64,000 nucleotides of DNA from Mangrovicoccus algicola (GTDB taxonomy: Bacteria; Pseudomonadota; Alphaproteobacteria; Rhodobacterales; Rhodobacteraceae): assembly GCF_014903745.1 (NCBI RefSeq), contig NZ_JACVXA010000006.1:60127-124126 (forward strand), read 5' to 3'. The position numbers were made by a program, and so were the translations under genes. The notes beneath the pieces were generated by a model. The model saw nothing but the letters and a program-made list of their open reading frames with translations. It was not told the DNA's origin and made no database searches. Positions 17,806 through 26,640 of this stretch are shown here, piece by piece (the first letter of the stretch is position 1; every line of letters starts with the position of its first letter).

Positions 17806-18564
17806 TCAGTCGCGGTAATCCGGAGCGATCCGCTCCAGCAGCCGCAGATGCGCGGCCCATTCCAGTGCGATGTCGTCGTCTTCGCCCATCGGGCTTTCGT
17901 ATTGCGTCGCGACATGAGCCGCCACGTCTGCAGGCACGGTGCGCAGAGGCTGGCCCATGGACAGAGTCGCCACCTGGATCTCGCAGGCACGCTCCATATA
18001 GAACATGGTGTTGAACATCGACGCCGCCGTCGCCCCGGTGGCCAGCAGCCCGTGGTTGCGCAGCACCAGCACCGGCTTGCCGCCGAGGCTGGCCACGATG
18101 CGCTCGCGCTCGCCCAGGTCCAGCGCAATGCCTTCGTAATCGTGGTAGGCGATCCGGCCGTGGAACTGCAGGGCGATCTGGTTCAGCGGCAGGAGCCCTT
18201 CCTCTAGCGTCGATACAGCCACGCCCGCGCGCGTGTGCGTGTGCATGATCCATGCGGCGTCATGGCTGGCGCGGTGGATGGCGGAATGGATGGTGAAGCC
18301 CGCCGGATTCACCGGATGAGGGCTGTCGCCGACCTTGTTGCCGTCCACATCGATCTTGACCAGCGAAGAGGCGGTGATCTCTTCCCAGGACCGGCCATAG
18401 GGGTTGATCAGGAAATGCCCGTCCTCGCCCGGAACGCGGGCAGTGATATGCGTATAGATCAGGTCGGTGAACCGGAAATGCCAGGCCAGCCGGTAGCAGG
18501 CGGCCAGCTCCTGGCGGACCTGCCATTCCTCGGCGCTCATGCCTGCGGGAGAATTGGGCGTCAT
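17806..18564 (-). CDS. Class II aldolase/adducin family protein
   Basis: A 252-residue protein of the fuculose-phosphate aldolase/adducin fold. The zinc-site histidines are seen in IMHTHTRAGVAVS, and a later conserved LVLRNHGLLATGA carries the third His. It begins with an RQELAACYRLAWHFRFTDLIYTHITAR block typical of the non-sugar-phosphate decarboxylase/aldolase subgroup. It is 17 bp downstream of the hydroxyacid dehydrogenase on the same strand, so the two form an operon. Many members of this subgroup have no known substrate. Confidence 0.9.
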   Translation of the reverse strand: MTPNSPAGMSAEEWQVRQELAACYRLAWHFRFTDLIYTHITARVPGEDGHFLINPYGRSWEEITASSLVKIDVDGNKVGDSPHPVNPAGFTIHSAIHRASHDAAWIMHTHTRAGVAVSTLEEGLLPLNQIALQFHGRIAYHDYEGIALDLGERERIVASLGGKPVLVLRNHGLLATGATAASMFNTMFYMERACEIQVATLSMGQPLRTVPADVAAHVATQYESPMGEDDDIALEWAAHLRLLERIAPDYRD

Positions 18565-18581
18565 TGCGCTCTCCTTCTGGA

Positions 18582-19538
18582 TCAGTAGCCGCGCGCGCGC
18601 TCGACGCCGAGGCTGAGAGGGATGCAGTCCCGCAGTTCGCGCACGGTCGACAGGATTTGCGCGGCCACGACCGAAGGGATGGAATCGCTGGCGATATGGG
18701 GCGTGATGCGTAGACGGCCGTCCCGCCACCAGGGATGATCGGCGGGCAGCGGCTCCTTGCGGAAGACATCCAGCGTGGCGCCGGCCAGCTGTCCGCTGTC
18801 GAGGGCGGACAGCAGGTCCGCCTCGTTCAGGTGCTCGCCCCGCCCGATCTGCACCAGCCAGCCCCCGCGGGCCATGGCCGCGAACAGGGCGGCGTCCAGC
18901 ACGTTTTCGGTGGCGGGCGTCAGCGGCAGGATGTTGATGACAAACCGCGCGCCGGTTACTGCTTCGATGATGCCCTCCGGGCCGGTGCAGTAGGTGACGC
19001 CGTCGATCGGATCCGCGGGCGTGCTGCGGCAGGCGACCCGCAGGCCGAAGCCGAGCGCGCGCAGCGCCTTCGTCACCGCAGCCCCCATGGTGCCGTTGCC
19101 CAGCACGGCGATCGTGGTGGCCTCGGGCGCATGCATCGGCAGCGGCGCCCAGCGGGCCTGCGCGGCCGAACCCGCAAGCTCGGCAAAGCCGCGCGACACA
19201 TGCAGCACCTCGTACGCAGCGTAGCCCGCCATCAGCGCCGCCTGATGTGGGTCGCGCACCCGGGCGATGGCAACGCCTTCTGCCAAGCCGGGATTGCCGA
19301 GCAGATCGTTCACCCCCGCCCCGATGGACATTGCCAGCTCGAGGTTCGGATAAGCTGCAAGGCACTTTGCCTCGGGCAGCCAGCAGACCGCGAAGCGCAC
19401 CCGGGCAGGATCGTCGATCTGCTCCGGTCGCAGGACCGCTATGTCCGGGTCCGCCCGCTCGAGTTCCGCGCCGTACAGGGATTGGAGGTCGAGCGTGGGG
19501 CTGAGATACACACCGAGAATCTGGTCAGAACCGGACAT
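18582..19538 (-). CDS. D-2-hydroxyacid dehydrogenase (glyoxylate/hydroxypyruvate reductase type)
   Basis: NAD(P)-dependent 2-oxo acid reductase of 318 residues. The Rossmann fingerprint is VLGNGTMGAAVTKALRALGFGL. The catalytic Arg lies in VQIGRGEHLNEADLL, the Glu region in DVFRKEPLPADHPWW, and the His in ITPHIASDS. It resembles GhrA-type enzymes, with a short variable N-terminal half. First gene of the operon with the aldolase; operator 2 lies about 40 bp upstream of its start. It probably handles the oxo acid made by the neighbouring aminotransferase. Confidence 0.9.
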   Translation of the reverse strand: MSGSDQILGVYLSPTLDLQSLYGAELERADPDIAVLRPEQIDDPARVRFAVCWLPEAKCLAAYPNLELAMSIGAGVNDLLGNPGLAEGVAIARVRDPHQAALMAGYAAYEVLHVSRGFAELAGSAAQARWAPLPMHAPEATTIAVLGNGTMGAAVTKALRALGFGLRVACRSTPADPIDGVTYCTGPEGIIEAVTGARFVINILPLTPATENVLDAALFAAMARGGWLVQIGRGEHLNEADLLSALDSGQLAGATLDVFRKEPLPADHPWWRDGRLRITPHIASDSIPSVVAAQILSTVRELRDCIPLSLGVERARGY

Positions 19539-19573
19539 GGAGCGTCCTTCGTTGGAGTAGCTTCCCGCCTTTG

Positions 19574-19593
19574 TTATACGTTCGTATAGTTAT
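19574..19593. promoter_or_regulatory. Palindromic operator 2, probable TetR site
   Basis: TTATACGTTCGTATAGTTAT contains the perfect palindrome TATACG-TT-CGTATA (19575-19588). It is directly upstream of the hydroxyacid dehydrogenase operon and nearly identical to operator 1 beside tetR. It also overlaps the region downstream of the iron transporter operon. Confidence 0.7.
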
Positions 19594-19618
19594 CTGCAAG
19601 CATACGGAGCCGCGTTCC

Positions 19619-20536
19619 CTACGGGCGGCAGTGTTCCGGCAGCGCGTCGGGGAGGCTGTCCAGGAGCCGGGCCGCGCCGGTCAGGCTCGCGGGGTAGAAG
19701 GTTTCGCGCGGCAGCGCGATCACGCGGCTGCCGCGGCCTTCGAGAAAGGCGAGATACCCCGGCGCCACGGTGTCGAAGGCCTGTCGCGCGCTTTCCGCGG
19801 TTTCGCCGCGGCTGGCGAGAAAGGTGGTGAACAGGACGTCCGGCGCGATCGCTCCGGCGACCTCCGGGCTGAGCGCGGCGCGGTCCCTGCCCTCCGGCAC
19901 CATCTCCAGCGCCGGCGAGGGCGCGAGGCCCGCCAGCCCCGCCGCGACCTCGACCGCCCCGTAGTGCCGCGCGAGGTCCAGCGTGCCGTCCCGCGCCGAG
20001 GCGTTCGCCAGCGCCCAGCTGCAGCCCCGGGATGGCAGCGCCAGCGCCTCCAGTTCCCCCAGCTTCGCCTCGAACAGCGTGCCGCGCCCCAGCCATTCCG
20101 CCACGCGCCGGTAGCGGTCCATCGGCGCCTCGTCGGTCTCGGGATCGAACAGCAGCACAGGCGCGATGGCGGCCAGCTGATCGCGCTGCGCCGCCACGTC
20201 GCCGAGGTTGCCGAGGATCAGATCGGGGTTCAGCGCCGCGATGCGCTCGGCGTCGATCTGCCCGTGCACCGACGCGAGCGGCACCTCGTCTTCGCCGAGA
20301 CCGAAGAGATCGGAGGCGCCGCGCATGAACCGGGTGCCGTCCGCGGCGACGCGGTAGCTGCTCCCGGCCAGGGGCACGCCCAGTTCGTGCAGCATCACCG
20401 TCAGGGACCAGTCGTGCAGCGACACGACCCGCTGCGGATCACCGGGCACGGCGACGCGGTGCCCGGCGTCGTCGGTGACCTCCCGGGCAGCGGCTGGGGC
20501 GGCAAGGCAGAGGAACAGGGCGAGCCATCGGAACAT
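19619..20536 (-). CDS. Iron-siderophore ABC transporter substrate-binding protein
   Basis: Periplasmic binding protein of the FepB/FhuD class (peripla_BP_2 domain), 305 residues. A signal peptide is visible at residues 1-17 (MFRWLALFLCLAAPAAA). The mature part begins REVTDDAGHRVAVPGDPQRVVSL, the family start, and includes ALNPDLILGNLGDV. Last gene of the operon that starts with fecI, immediately after two FecCD permeases. Confidence 0.92.
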   Translation of the reverse strand: MFRWLALFLCLAAPAAAREVTDDAGHRVAVPGDPQRVVSLHDWSLTVMLHELGVPLAGSSYRVAADGTRFMRGASDLFGLGEDEVPLASVHGQIDAERIAALNPDLILGNLGDVAAQRDQLAAIAPVLLFDPETDEAPMDRYRRVAEWLGRGTLFEAKLGELEALALPSRGCSWALANASARDGTLDLARHYGAVEVAAGLAGLAPSPALEMVPEGRDRAALSPEVAGAIAPDVLFTTFLASRGETAESARQAFDTVAPGYLAFLEGRGSRVIALPRETFYPASLTGAARLLDSLPDALPEHCRP

Positions 20537-20546
20537 GGGAAACCTT

Positions 20547-21530
20547 TCAGGCGGCAGGGCCGCGCTGGGAGAGGCGCGCGGCGAAGACGAAGACGAGGAA
20601 GCCGCCGACCGAGGTTGCGATGCCCGCGGGCACCGCCACCGGCGGCATCAGGCTGCGCCCGGCGGTGTCGGCCGCCAAGAGGACGCAGCTTCCGGTCAGC
20701 ATGGCGCCGGGCAGGACGACGGTCATGCGTCCGCCGGTCAGGCGGCGGGCGACGTGGCCCGCGATCAGGCCCAGGAAAGAGACCGGCCCGCAGACCGCCA
20801 CCACCGGCGCGGCCAGAGCCGCCGCCAGCAGCACCAGCACCGGCAGCAACAGCCGGGTTTCGATCCCGAGCGAGCGGGCGGTGTCGTCGCCCAGCAGGAG
20901 CGGGTCCAGCCAGCGCCCCGAAAGGAGCGCGAGCGGCAGCAGCACCGCCGCCCAGGCGGCCAGAAGCGCAAGATCCGCTGCCGACACGCCCGCGAGCGAG
21001 CCCCGCGACCAGACCGCGAGCCGCGCGTATTGCGCCATGCCGCCGCTGGTCATGATCAGCTCGGTGACGCTGCCCAGAAGCAGGTTGACGGCGATCCCGA
21101 CCAGGATCAGCCCGCCCCCCGCGAGGCTGCGCCGCGCCGCCAGAAGAACCGCCGCCGCCGTGGCCATGGCGCCGAAGAGTCCCGCGGGCACCAGCGCGGC
21201 CCGGGGCAGATCGAACAGCGCGGCACCCGCGAGGATTGCCAGCACCCCGCCCTGCGACACGCCGAGCAGCCCCGGATCGGCCAGACCGTTGCGCGCCACC
21301 ACCTGCAGCAGCAGGCCAGAGGCCGAGATCATCGCGCCGGCCAGAAGGGCCGCGCCGATGCGCGGCAGGCGCAGCGCCTCCAGCCGCGCGGCCACCGGGT
21401 CCGCCGAGGCTCCGGGCCAGAGCGCGTCCAGCCGCTCTGCCGCGCTCGCCTCGGTCAGCCCCTGTCCCAGCGCCCACCAGACCAGGGCGGCGCAGGCGGC
21501 GGGGGCCAGGATAAGCAGGACACGCCTCAT
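20547..21530 (-). CDS. FecCD-family iron-siderophore ABC permease
   Basis: Inner-membrane permease of 327 residues with eight to ten hydrophobic helices. The family segments LLLQVVARNGLADPGLLGVSQGG, here GLADPGLLGVSQGG, and VCGPVSFLGLIAGHVAR are present. It overlaps the upstream permease by 4 bp and precedes the binding protein by 10 bp. It forms the channel with its neighbour. Confidence 0.93.
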   Translation of the reverse strand: MRRVLLILAPAACAALVWWALGQGLTEASAAERLDALWPGASADPVAARLEALRLPRIGAALLAGAMISASGLLLQVVARNGLADPGLLGVSQGGVLAILAGAALFDLPRAALVPAGLFGAMATAAAVLLAARRSLAGGGLILVGIAVNLLLGSVTELIMTSGGMAQYARLAVWSRGSLAGVSAADLALLAAWAAVLLPLALLSGRWLDPLLLGDDTARSLGIETRLLLPVLVLLAAALAAPVVAVCGPVSFLGLIAGHVARRLTGGRMTVVLPGAMLTGSCVLLAADTAGRSLMPPVAVPAGIATSVGGFLVFVFAARLSQRGPAA

Positions 21531-22531
21531 TCCAGGCCCCTCCGGCCCAGCCGCAGCAACAGCGCCAGGAACGCTGCGCCGCCGATCAGCCCCATGACGG
21601 TGCCGGTGATCATCACCTGCGGCGCCATCAGGCAGCGCGCCAGGATGTCGGCCAGGATCAGCATCGCAGGCCCCAGCAGGAGACAGCCGGCAAGCGGCGC
21701 GGGTCCGGCTTCGCCCAGCAGCAGCCGCGCCATGTGCGGCACCACCAGGCCGAGAAACCCGATCGGCCCCACCGTCGCCACCGCCGCCACGGCCAGCACC
21801 ACGGCCAGCGCAACCGTCATCCAGGTGACCGCGCCCGCGGCCAGGCCCAGGGCCCGCGCGGTGTCGTCGCCGGCCGCCAGCAGGTCGGTGGTCCGCGACA
21901 GCGCCAGAAGCCCGGCGGCCGCCGCCGCGGCCGGGCCTGCCGTCAGGGGCAGCGCGCGGCTGTCCTGCAGCCCGATGTCGCCGACGAGCCAGCGCATCAG
22001 CCCGTCGAAAGCCTGCGGGTCGAGCGAGACGAGGAAGGTCGTCAGCGCGCCGCAGAGCATCGACACCATGGAGCCCGCCAGCACGAGATCCAGCCGCGGA
22101 TCGCCCTGTCCAGCGATCAGCCGCGACAACGCCAGCGTCGCCATGAGCGCGGTACCGGCGCCCGCCGTGGCGGGCAAAAGCAGGCTGCCGCCCCGGAGCG
22201 CCAGGAAGAACTGGCCCGCCACGACCGCCAGCGCGGCGCCGCCGCTGATGCCGAGCGTCGAGGGGGACACTAGCGGGTTGCGCAGGACTTTCTGCAGCGC
22301 GAAGCCCGCCACCGCCAGCGCTGCCCCGGCGAAGGCCGCCACTTCAAGCCGCGGCAGGCGCTGCCGCAGCACGACTGTCTCCAGAAAGCCGTCCGAGGGG
22401 GCGGCCAGGGCCGACAGAACGGTGCCGGGCGGGATCCATACCGCGCCGAAGCTCTGATGCACCGCCGCAAGCCCGACGCAGAGAACCGCAAGCAGCGCGA
22501 GGGTGAACGGGTGCCGCGCCGGATCAGTCAC
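21527..22531 (-). CDS. FecCD-family iron-siderophore ABC permease
   Basis: Second permease, 334 residues. Typical segments are RNPLVSPSTLGISGGAALA and VGPIGFLGLVVPHMARLL. The GTG at 22531 is chosen because it overlaps the end of the ATPase gene by 8 bp, as expected in this tight operon, and gives a normal-length N-terminus (MTDPARHPFTLALLAVL). Confidence 0.9.
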   Translation of the reverse strand: MTDPARHPFTLALLAVLCVGLAAVHQSFGAVWIPPGTVLSALAAPSDGFLETVVLRQRLPRLEVAAFAGAALAVAGFALQKVLRNPLVSPSTLGISGGAALAVVAGQFFLALRGGSLLLPATAGAGTALMATLALSRLIAGQGDPRLDLVLAGSMVSMLCGALTTFLVSLDPQAFDGLMRWLVGDIGLQDSRALPLTAGPAAAAAAGLLALSRTTDLLAAGDDTARALGLAAGAVTWMTVALAVVLAVAAVATVGPIGFLGLVVPHMARLLLGEAGPAPLAGCLLLGPAMLILADILARCLMAPQVMITGTVMGLIGGAAFLALLLRLGRRGLE

Positions 22532-23303
22532 GAGGCACCGGGAAGATCGCGGGCCCGTCCCGCAGCAGCCGCGCGGAGACGCCGAAGACCCGCGCCAGGG
22601 CGGCGGCGTCCAGCACCTGAGCCGCCGGGCCGATGCCGTCGAGCCGCCCCTCGTGCAGCACCGCCAGCCGGTCGGCATAGAGCGAGGCCAGCGAGAAATC
22701 GTGCAGCACCGCGACCACCGCCCGTCCTTCTGCGGCGGCCCTCCGGGCCCGGCCGAGCAATCCGAACTGGTGGCGCAGGTCGAGATAGGTCGTCGGCTCG
22801 TCCAGAAGCAGGACGTCGCCGCCCTGCGCCAGGGTCATCGCCATGCGCGCCCGCTGCGCCTGTCCGCCCGAGAGCGTGTTCACCGGCCGGCCGGCCAGTG
22901 CGGCAACCTCGGCATCCTCCATCGCCTGCGCCACCGCGGCGCGATCGGCGGCGCTGGCCCGGCGCAGCCAGCCCTGGTGCGGAAACCGGCCCATCGCCAC
23001 CAGGTCGCGCACCCGGATCGCTCCCGGCGCACCGCCTTGCTGCGACAGCAGCGCCACCCGCCGGGCATAGGCACGGCGGCTCAGCCGGGCCGCATTTTCG
23101 CCGCAGATGAGGACCCGGCCCGCGACAGGCTGCAGCAGCCCCGCCATCAGCCGCAAGAGCGTGCTCTTGCCGCTGCCGTTCGGGCCGACCAGCGCCAGCA
23201 CCTCGCCGCGCCGGACCGAGAGAGAGATATCCTCCAGGAGCCTGCCGCGCCCGTAGCCGAAGCTCAGCCGCTCCAGGATCACAGGGCAGCCGCGCGCCGC
23301 CAT
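22524..23303 (-). CDS. Iron-siderophore ABC transporter ATP-binding protein
   Basis: FepC/FhuC-type ATPase of 259 residues. Walker A LVGPNGSGKSTLLRLM, signature LSGGQAQRARMAMTLA, Walker B VLLLDEPTTYLDL and the switch region VVAVLHDFSLA are all intact. Its ATG overlaps the TonB receptor stop codon. It powers the two downstream FecCD permeases. Confidence 0.94.
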   Translation of the reverse strand: MAARGCPVILERLSFGYGRGRLLEDISLSVRRGEVLALVGPNGSGKSTLLRLMAGLLQPVAGRVLICGENAARLSRRAYARRVALLSQQGGAPGAIRVRDLVAMGRFPHQGWLRRASAADRAAVAQAMEDAEVAALAGRPVNTLSGGQAQRARMAMTLAQGGDVLLLDEPTTYLDLRHQFGLLGRARRAAAEGRAVVAVLHDFSLASLYADRLAVLHEGRLDGIGPAAQVLDAAALARVFGVSARLLRDGPAIFPVPRD

Positions 23304-25633
23304 CAGAAGCTGTAGGTCAGCTTGGCGGTCACCGTCCGCGGCGCGCCTGCATAGTTTTCGGTGCGCCCGACCGGCGAGACGATGTAGTCGATATCGGTCA
23401 GGTTGCGCACCATCACCTGCAGGCCGAGATTGTCGCGCATCTGCCATTCCACGGAGACGTCGAGGCGGGTGTAGACGTCGACGTCATAGCTGTTGTCGAG
23501 ATCGCCCTCGCGCTTGCCGGCATGGAAGATGCCCGCGCCGAAGCTCCAGCCGTCCCAGCCCGCGGCTTGCGGCGCGTAGGTCGCCCAGAGGCTTCCGCTC
23601 ACCTCCGGCACGCCCGGGAGCCGGTTGCCGACCTCGTAATCCTCGTCCTCGGTGATTTCGGCGTCCATCAGCCCCAGCGACCCGTGCAGGCGCCAGGCTT
23701 CGCCGAGCGCGCCGGTGACCTCGGCCTCGATGCCGTGGACCCGCTGTTCGCCGGTGACCACCGACCAGTCGGCATCGGGCGCATCCGGGTCCGAGGTCGC
23801 CACGTTGGATTTCGTGATCTGGAAGGCGGAGAGCGTGGCCGAAACCGTCTCGGCGGCATATTTCACGCCGATCTCGTACTGCTCGCCCTGCTCCGGATCG
23901 AGAGGCGCGCCGGATTTGTCCACGCCCGACTGCGGCAGGAAGCTCTGTGACCAGCTGCCATAGAACGACAGGTCCGGGCGCGGCTGATAGACGAGGCCGA
24001 GCCGCCCGGTCCAGGCGGAATCACCGTTGTCGGGAACCTCGGATCCGACCTTCACGTCGCGGGTGATGTCGTAATCGTCGAAGCGGACCCCGGCGAGCAG
24101 CTTCCATTGCGCCGACAGATCCATCTGGTCCTGCAGGTAGGCCGATCTGCGGGTCACGGTTTCCACATAGTCGTTGCGGGTGCCGCCAGTCGCCACCTGT
24201 TCGGCGCCGTACTCGGGATCGGAAATGTCGATCGGGTCGATATTGGCGCGCGCGTTGCGGAAATCCATCTCGGACCAGCCGTACTGAACCCCGCCCAGCA
24301 GGGTGTGACCGACGGCACCCGTCTGCAGTTGCGCCTCCGCCTCCAGCCGGATGTCGAGATTCTGCTGGTCCTCGACCCGGTCCGTCCAGCGCCGGTTCAG
24401 CGTGGTGCCGTCATCCTCCAGCCCGCGCAGGTCGATGCCCTGATCCTCGGTGCGGGCGGTCTCGTAGGCGACATGGCTGCGCAGGGTCAGCTCCGGCGCG
24501 GCGACCGTCTCCGAATCGAAGGTCACGCGGGTCTTCTCGCTGTAGATCATCGACCAGTCCTCGCCGAGCCAGAGCGTGTGGTCGGCCAGCACCTCGTTGT
24601 CGGCGCCGACGGTCAGGCCGCGGTCAAAGGGCAGTTCCTGATGGGTGTAGTCCGCACCGAAGCGAAGTGTGGTCGCATCGGTCGCGTCCCATTCCAGTAA
24701 CGCCGAGGCGAATTGCCGCTCGCTGTCGGGCCGCTCGGTCTGGAACCCTCCGTCTTCGGTCAGGGCGCCGGTGACGCGGGCACGCAGACGCCCTGCCTCG
24801 TCGAGCTTGCCGGTCGCGGTGCCCTCGACCCGGCGGAAGCCGTAGCTTCCTGCCGAGACGCTGACCTCGCCGCCCGGCTCGGCCGCGGCGCCTCGGGTGA
24901 CCACGTTGATCATGCCGCCCGGCTCGCCCTGCCCGTAGAGCACCGCCTCGGGTCCCTTCAGTACCTCGACCCTTTCGACATTGGCGAAATCGAGAAAGAC
25001 CTCGGGGCGGTCCTGCGCCGCCGATAGGGTGCTGCCGTCGATGGCATAGGCGGAGGCGGTGAAGCCGCGCAGGAGAAACGTGTCGCCGCGGTTGCCGGAC
25101 GTCGAATTCTGCTGCGCGTTCGGCACCGTTTCGATGGCCTGCGTCAGCGACTGGACCTGCCGGTCCTCGACCTCCTCGCGGCCGACGACGTTCACGCTTT
25201 GCGGCAGATCCTGAAGCGGCGTGTCGGTGCGGGTGGAAGACCGGCTGCGGACCGGGTTGTAGTTCCCGACCACGTCGGCGGACCTGCGCAGGATGATCGA
25301 ATCGAGCAGGATCACGCCGCCCTCCGTCTGGGTGCCAGCACGCCGGAGCGCGACGGCGCCGGAGGAGGTCGTCTGCCAGCTGAGCCCGGTCCCGGCCAGA
25401 AGCTGGGCCAGCGCCTCCCCGACCGAAGCCGCCGAATCCGCGCCGGGCGTCGACATCCCGGCCACCAAGTCCGCAGGCGCGATCACGCTGACCCCGGCCT
25501 GCCGGCCGAGATCGGCCAGCGCCGCCGAAAGCGGTCCGCCCGGGATGGAGAATCTCTGCTGCGCCGCCGCCGCGCCTGCCGCAACGATGAAAGCCGCCGC
25601 AAGGGCTGCCATGCGTGTCCGTCCTGTCGTCAT
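23303..25633 (-). CDS. TonB-dependent siderophore receptor with N-terminal signalling domain
   Basis: Outer-membrane ferric-siderophore transducer of 776 residues. After a signal peptide (residues ~1-25) comes a secretin/TonB short N-terminal domain (RFSIPGGPLSAALADLGRQ ... LAQLLAGTGLSW) used to signal to FecR. The plug follows (DLPQSVNVVGREEVED, LLRGFTASAYAIDG, VERVEVLKGPEAVLYGQG), then the 22-strand barrel ending in KLTYSF with the terminal aromatic residue. The signalling domain matches the presence of fecI/fecR upstream. The siderophore is unknown; the plug pattern is of the FpvA/FoxA class. Confidence 0.94.
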   Translation of the reverse strand: MTTGRTRMAALAAAFIVAAGAAAAQQRFSIPGGPLSAALADLGRQAGVSVIAPADLVAGMSTPGADSAASVGEALAQLLAGTGLSWQTTSSGAVALRRAGTQTEGGVILLDSIILRRSADVVGNYNPVRSRSSTRTDTPLQDLPQSVNVVGREEVEDRQVQSLTQAIETVPNAQQNSTSGNRGDTFLLRGFTASAYAIDGSTLSAAQDRPEVFLDFANVERVEVLKGPEAVLYGQGEPGGMINVVTRGAAAEPGGEVSVSAGSYGFRRVEGTATGKLDEAGRLRARVTGALTEDGGFQTERPDSERQFASALLEWDATDATTLRFGADYTHQELPFDRGLTVGADNEVLADHTLWLGEDWSMIYSEKTRVTFDSETVAAPELTLRSHVAYETARTEDQGIDLRGLEDDGTTLNRRWTDRVEDQQNLDIRLEAEAQLQTGAVGHTLLGGVQYGWSEMDFRNARANIDPIDISDPEYGAEQVATGGTRNDYVETVTRRSAYLQDQMDLSAQWKLLAGVRFDDYDITRDVKVGSEVPDNGDSAWTGRLGLVYQPRPDLSFYGSWSQSFLPQSGVDKSGAPLDPEQGEQYEIGVKYAAETVSATLSAFQITKSNVATSDPDAPDADWSVVTGEQRVHGIEAEVTGALGEAWRLHGSLGLMDAEITEDEDYEVGNRLPGVPEVSGSLWATYAPQAAGWDGWSFGAGIFHAGKREGDLDNSYDVDVYTRLDVSVEWQMRDNLGLQVMVRNLTDIDYIVSPVGRTENYAGAPRTVTAKLTYSF

Positions 25634-25716
25634 GAGATGCTCTTCCCGTACCAAATCACTCGTTCATGCCACTCGGAAACAAGGACGGCGGCGGCGCGGA
25701 AATCCGCACCCCCTAG

Positions 25717-25732
25717 ATGACTTTTTTGTCAT
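25717..25732. promoter_or_regulatory. Small inverted repeat upstream of TonB receptor gene
   Basis: ATGAC-TTTTTT-GTCAT, a perfect 5-bp inverted repeat in the 137-bp gap between fecR and the receptor gene. This gap is where a FecI-dependent promoter should lie. It may be part of that control region or a weak terminator for fecIR. Confidence 0.35.
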
Positions 25733-25770
25733 TTACCTTCCGGGCGACAGGCCGGGTGTCAGGCCAGTTG

Positions 25771-26640
25771 TCAGGCCGAAAGCAGCACCAGCCAGGGCGT
25801 CACGTCCCGCCTGGTCAGCGAAAGTCCCGCGACAAGGCCGTCGAGCCCCTGTTCGGGACGGTCGGTCGGATAGCTGCCGCTGACCCGCACCGCGCCCAGC
25901 CCGCCCAGAAGCTGCACATGACCCGCCCGGTAGCGGTTCAGATCTTCGACCACGGCGCGCAGCGGCCGGTCCTCGAACACCGCCCGGCCTTCCGTCCAGG
26001 CGAGGGCTTCGGCGAGATCGCTGTCGCGCACCTGCGGCATCTCGCCGGGCAGGACCAGGGCCTCCTGCCCCGCAGCCAGAACCAGCTGCGGGCCCGCATC
26101 CGGCTGCAGTCGGCATCGCCCGCCGATGACGGAAACCTCGCCGCCGCGGCCGCTCCGGTGCAGCGATACCCTCCCCTGCGCGATAAGCCGGCACCCCGGC
26201 AGCTCGGCCTCTACCGGCTCCGGGCAGCGGATCTCGGCACGTCCCGAGATCAGGCGCAGGGCGGCGCCTTCGGGCAGTTCCGCGCGGCTGCCTGCATCGA
26301 GAAGGAGCGTCCCAGCCGGCAGGTCTGCCGCAATCCGGGCGCCGCGTCCGCTCTGCAGCACCGGCGTCCCGTCCGGGAGCGAAAGGGCGGCCGCCGTGGC
26401 GACCACGGCCGTAGCGCCCCCCGCGGCCAGCATCTGCCGCCTCGACAGCTTTCGCGGCGCAGGCAGCGGCAGCGCCGCCAGCTCCGGTTCCCGCGGCAGT
26501 TCCTCCAGAAGCACCGACAGCTGCGCGAAGACCTGCCGGTTGCCGGGCTGGGCGATCCAGCGCGCGAATTCGGGCGACGCCTGCCGCTCTGCCGCGGAGC
26601 GCAGCAGCCAGCGCGCCGCCTGATCCTCGCGGCGGCTCAT
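25771..26640 (-). CDS. FecR-family anti-sigma/sigma-regulator
   Basis: Single-pass inner-membrane regulator of 289 residues that relays receptor occupancy to the ECF sigma factor. The N-terminal DUF4880-type cytoplasmic region (QAARWLLRSAAERQ...PEFARWIAQP) is followed by a hydrophobic segment at about residues 70-88 preceded by SRRQML, a twin-arginine-like motif. The FecR domain follows in the periplasm (GARIAADLPAGTLLLDAGSRAEL), with a C-terminal STN-like region (VVEDLNRYRAGHVQLLGGL). The start overlaps the sigma gene stop. Confidence 0.92.
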   Translation of the reverse strand: MSRREDQAARWLLRSAAERQASPEFARWIAQPGNRQVFAQLSVLLEELPREPELAALPLPAPRKLSRRQMLAAGGATAVVATAAALSLPDGTPVLQSGRGARIAADLPAGTLLLDAGSRAELPEGAALRLISGRAEIRCPEPVEAELPGCRLIAQGRVSLHRSGRGGEVSVIGGRCRLQPDAGPQLVLAAGQEALVLPGEMPQVRDSDLAEALAWTEGRAVFEDRPLRAVVEDLNRYRAGHVQLLGGLGAVRVSGSYPTDRPEQGLDGLVAGLSLTRRDVTPWLVLLSA

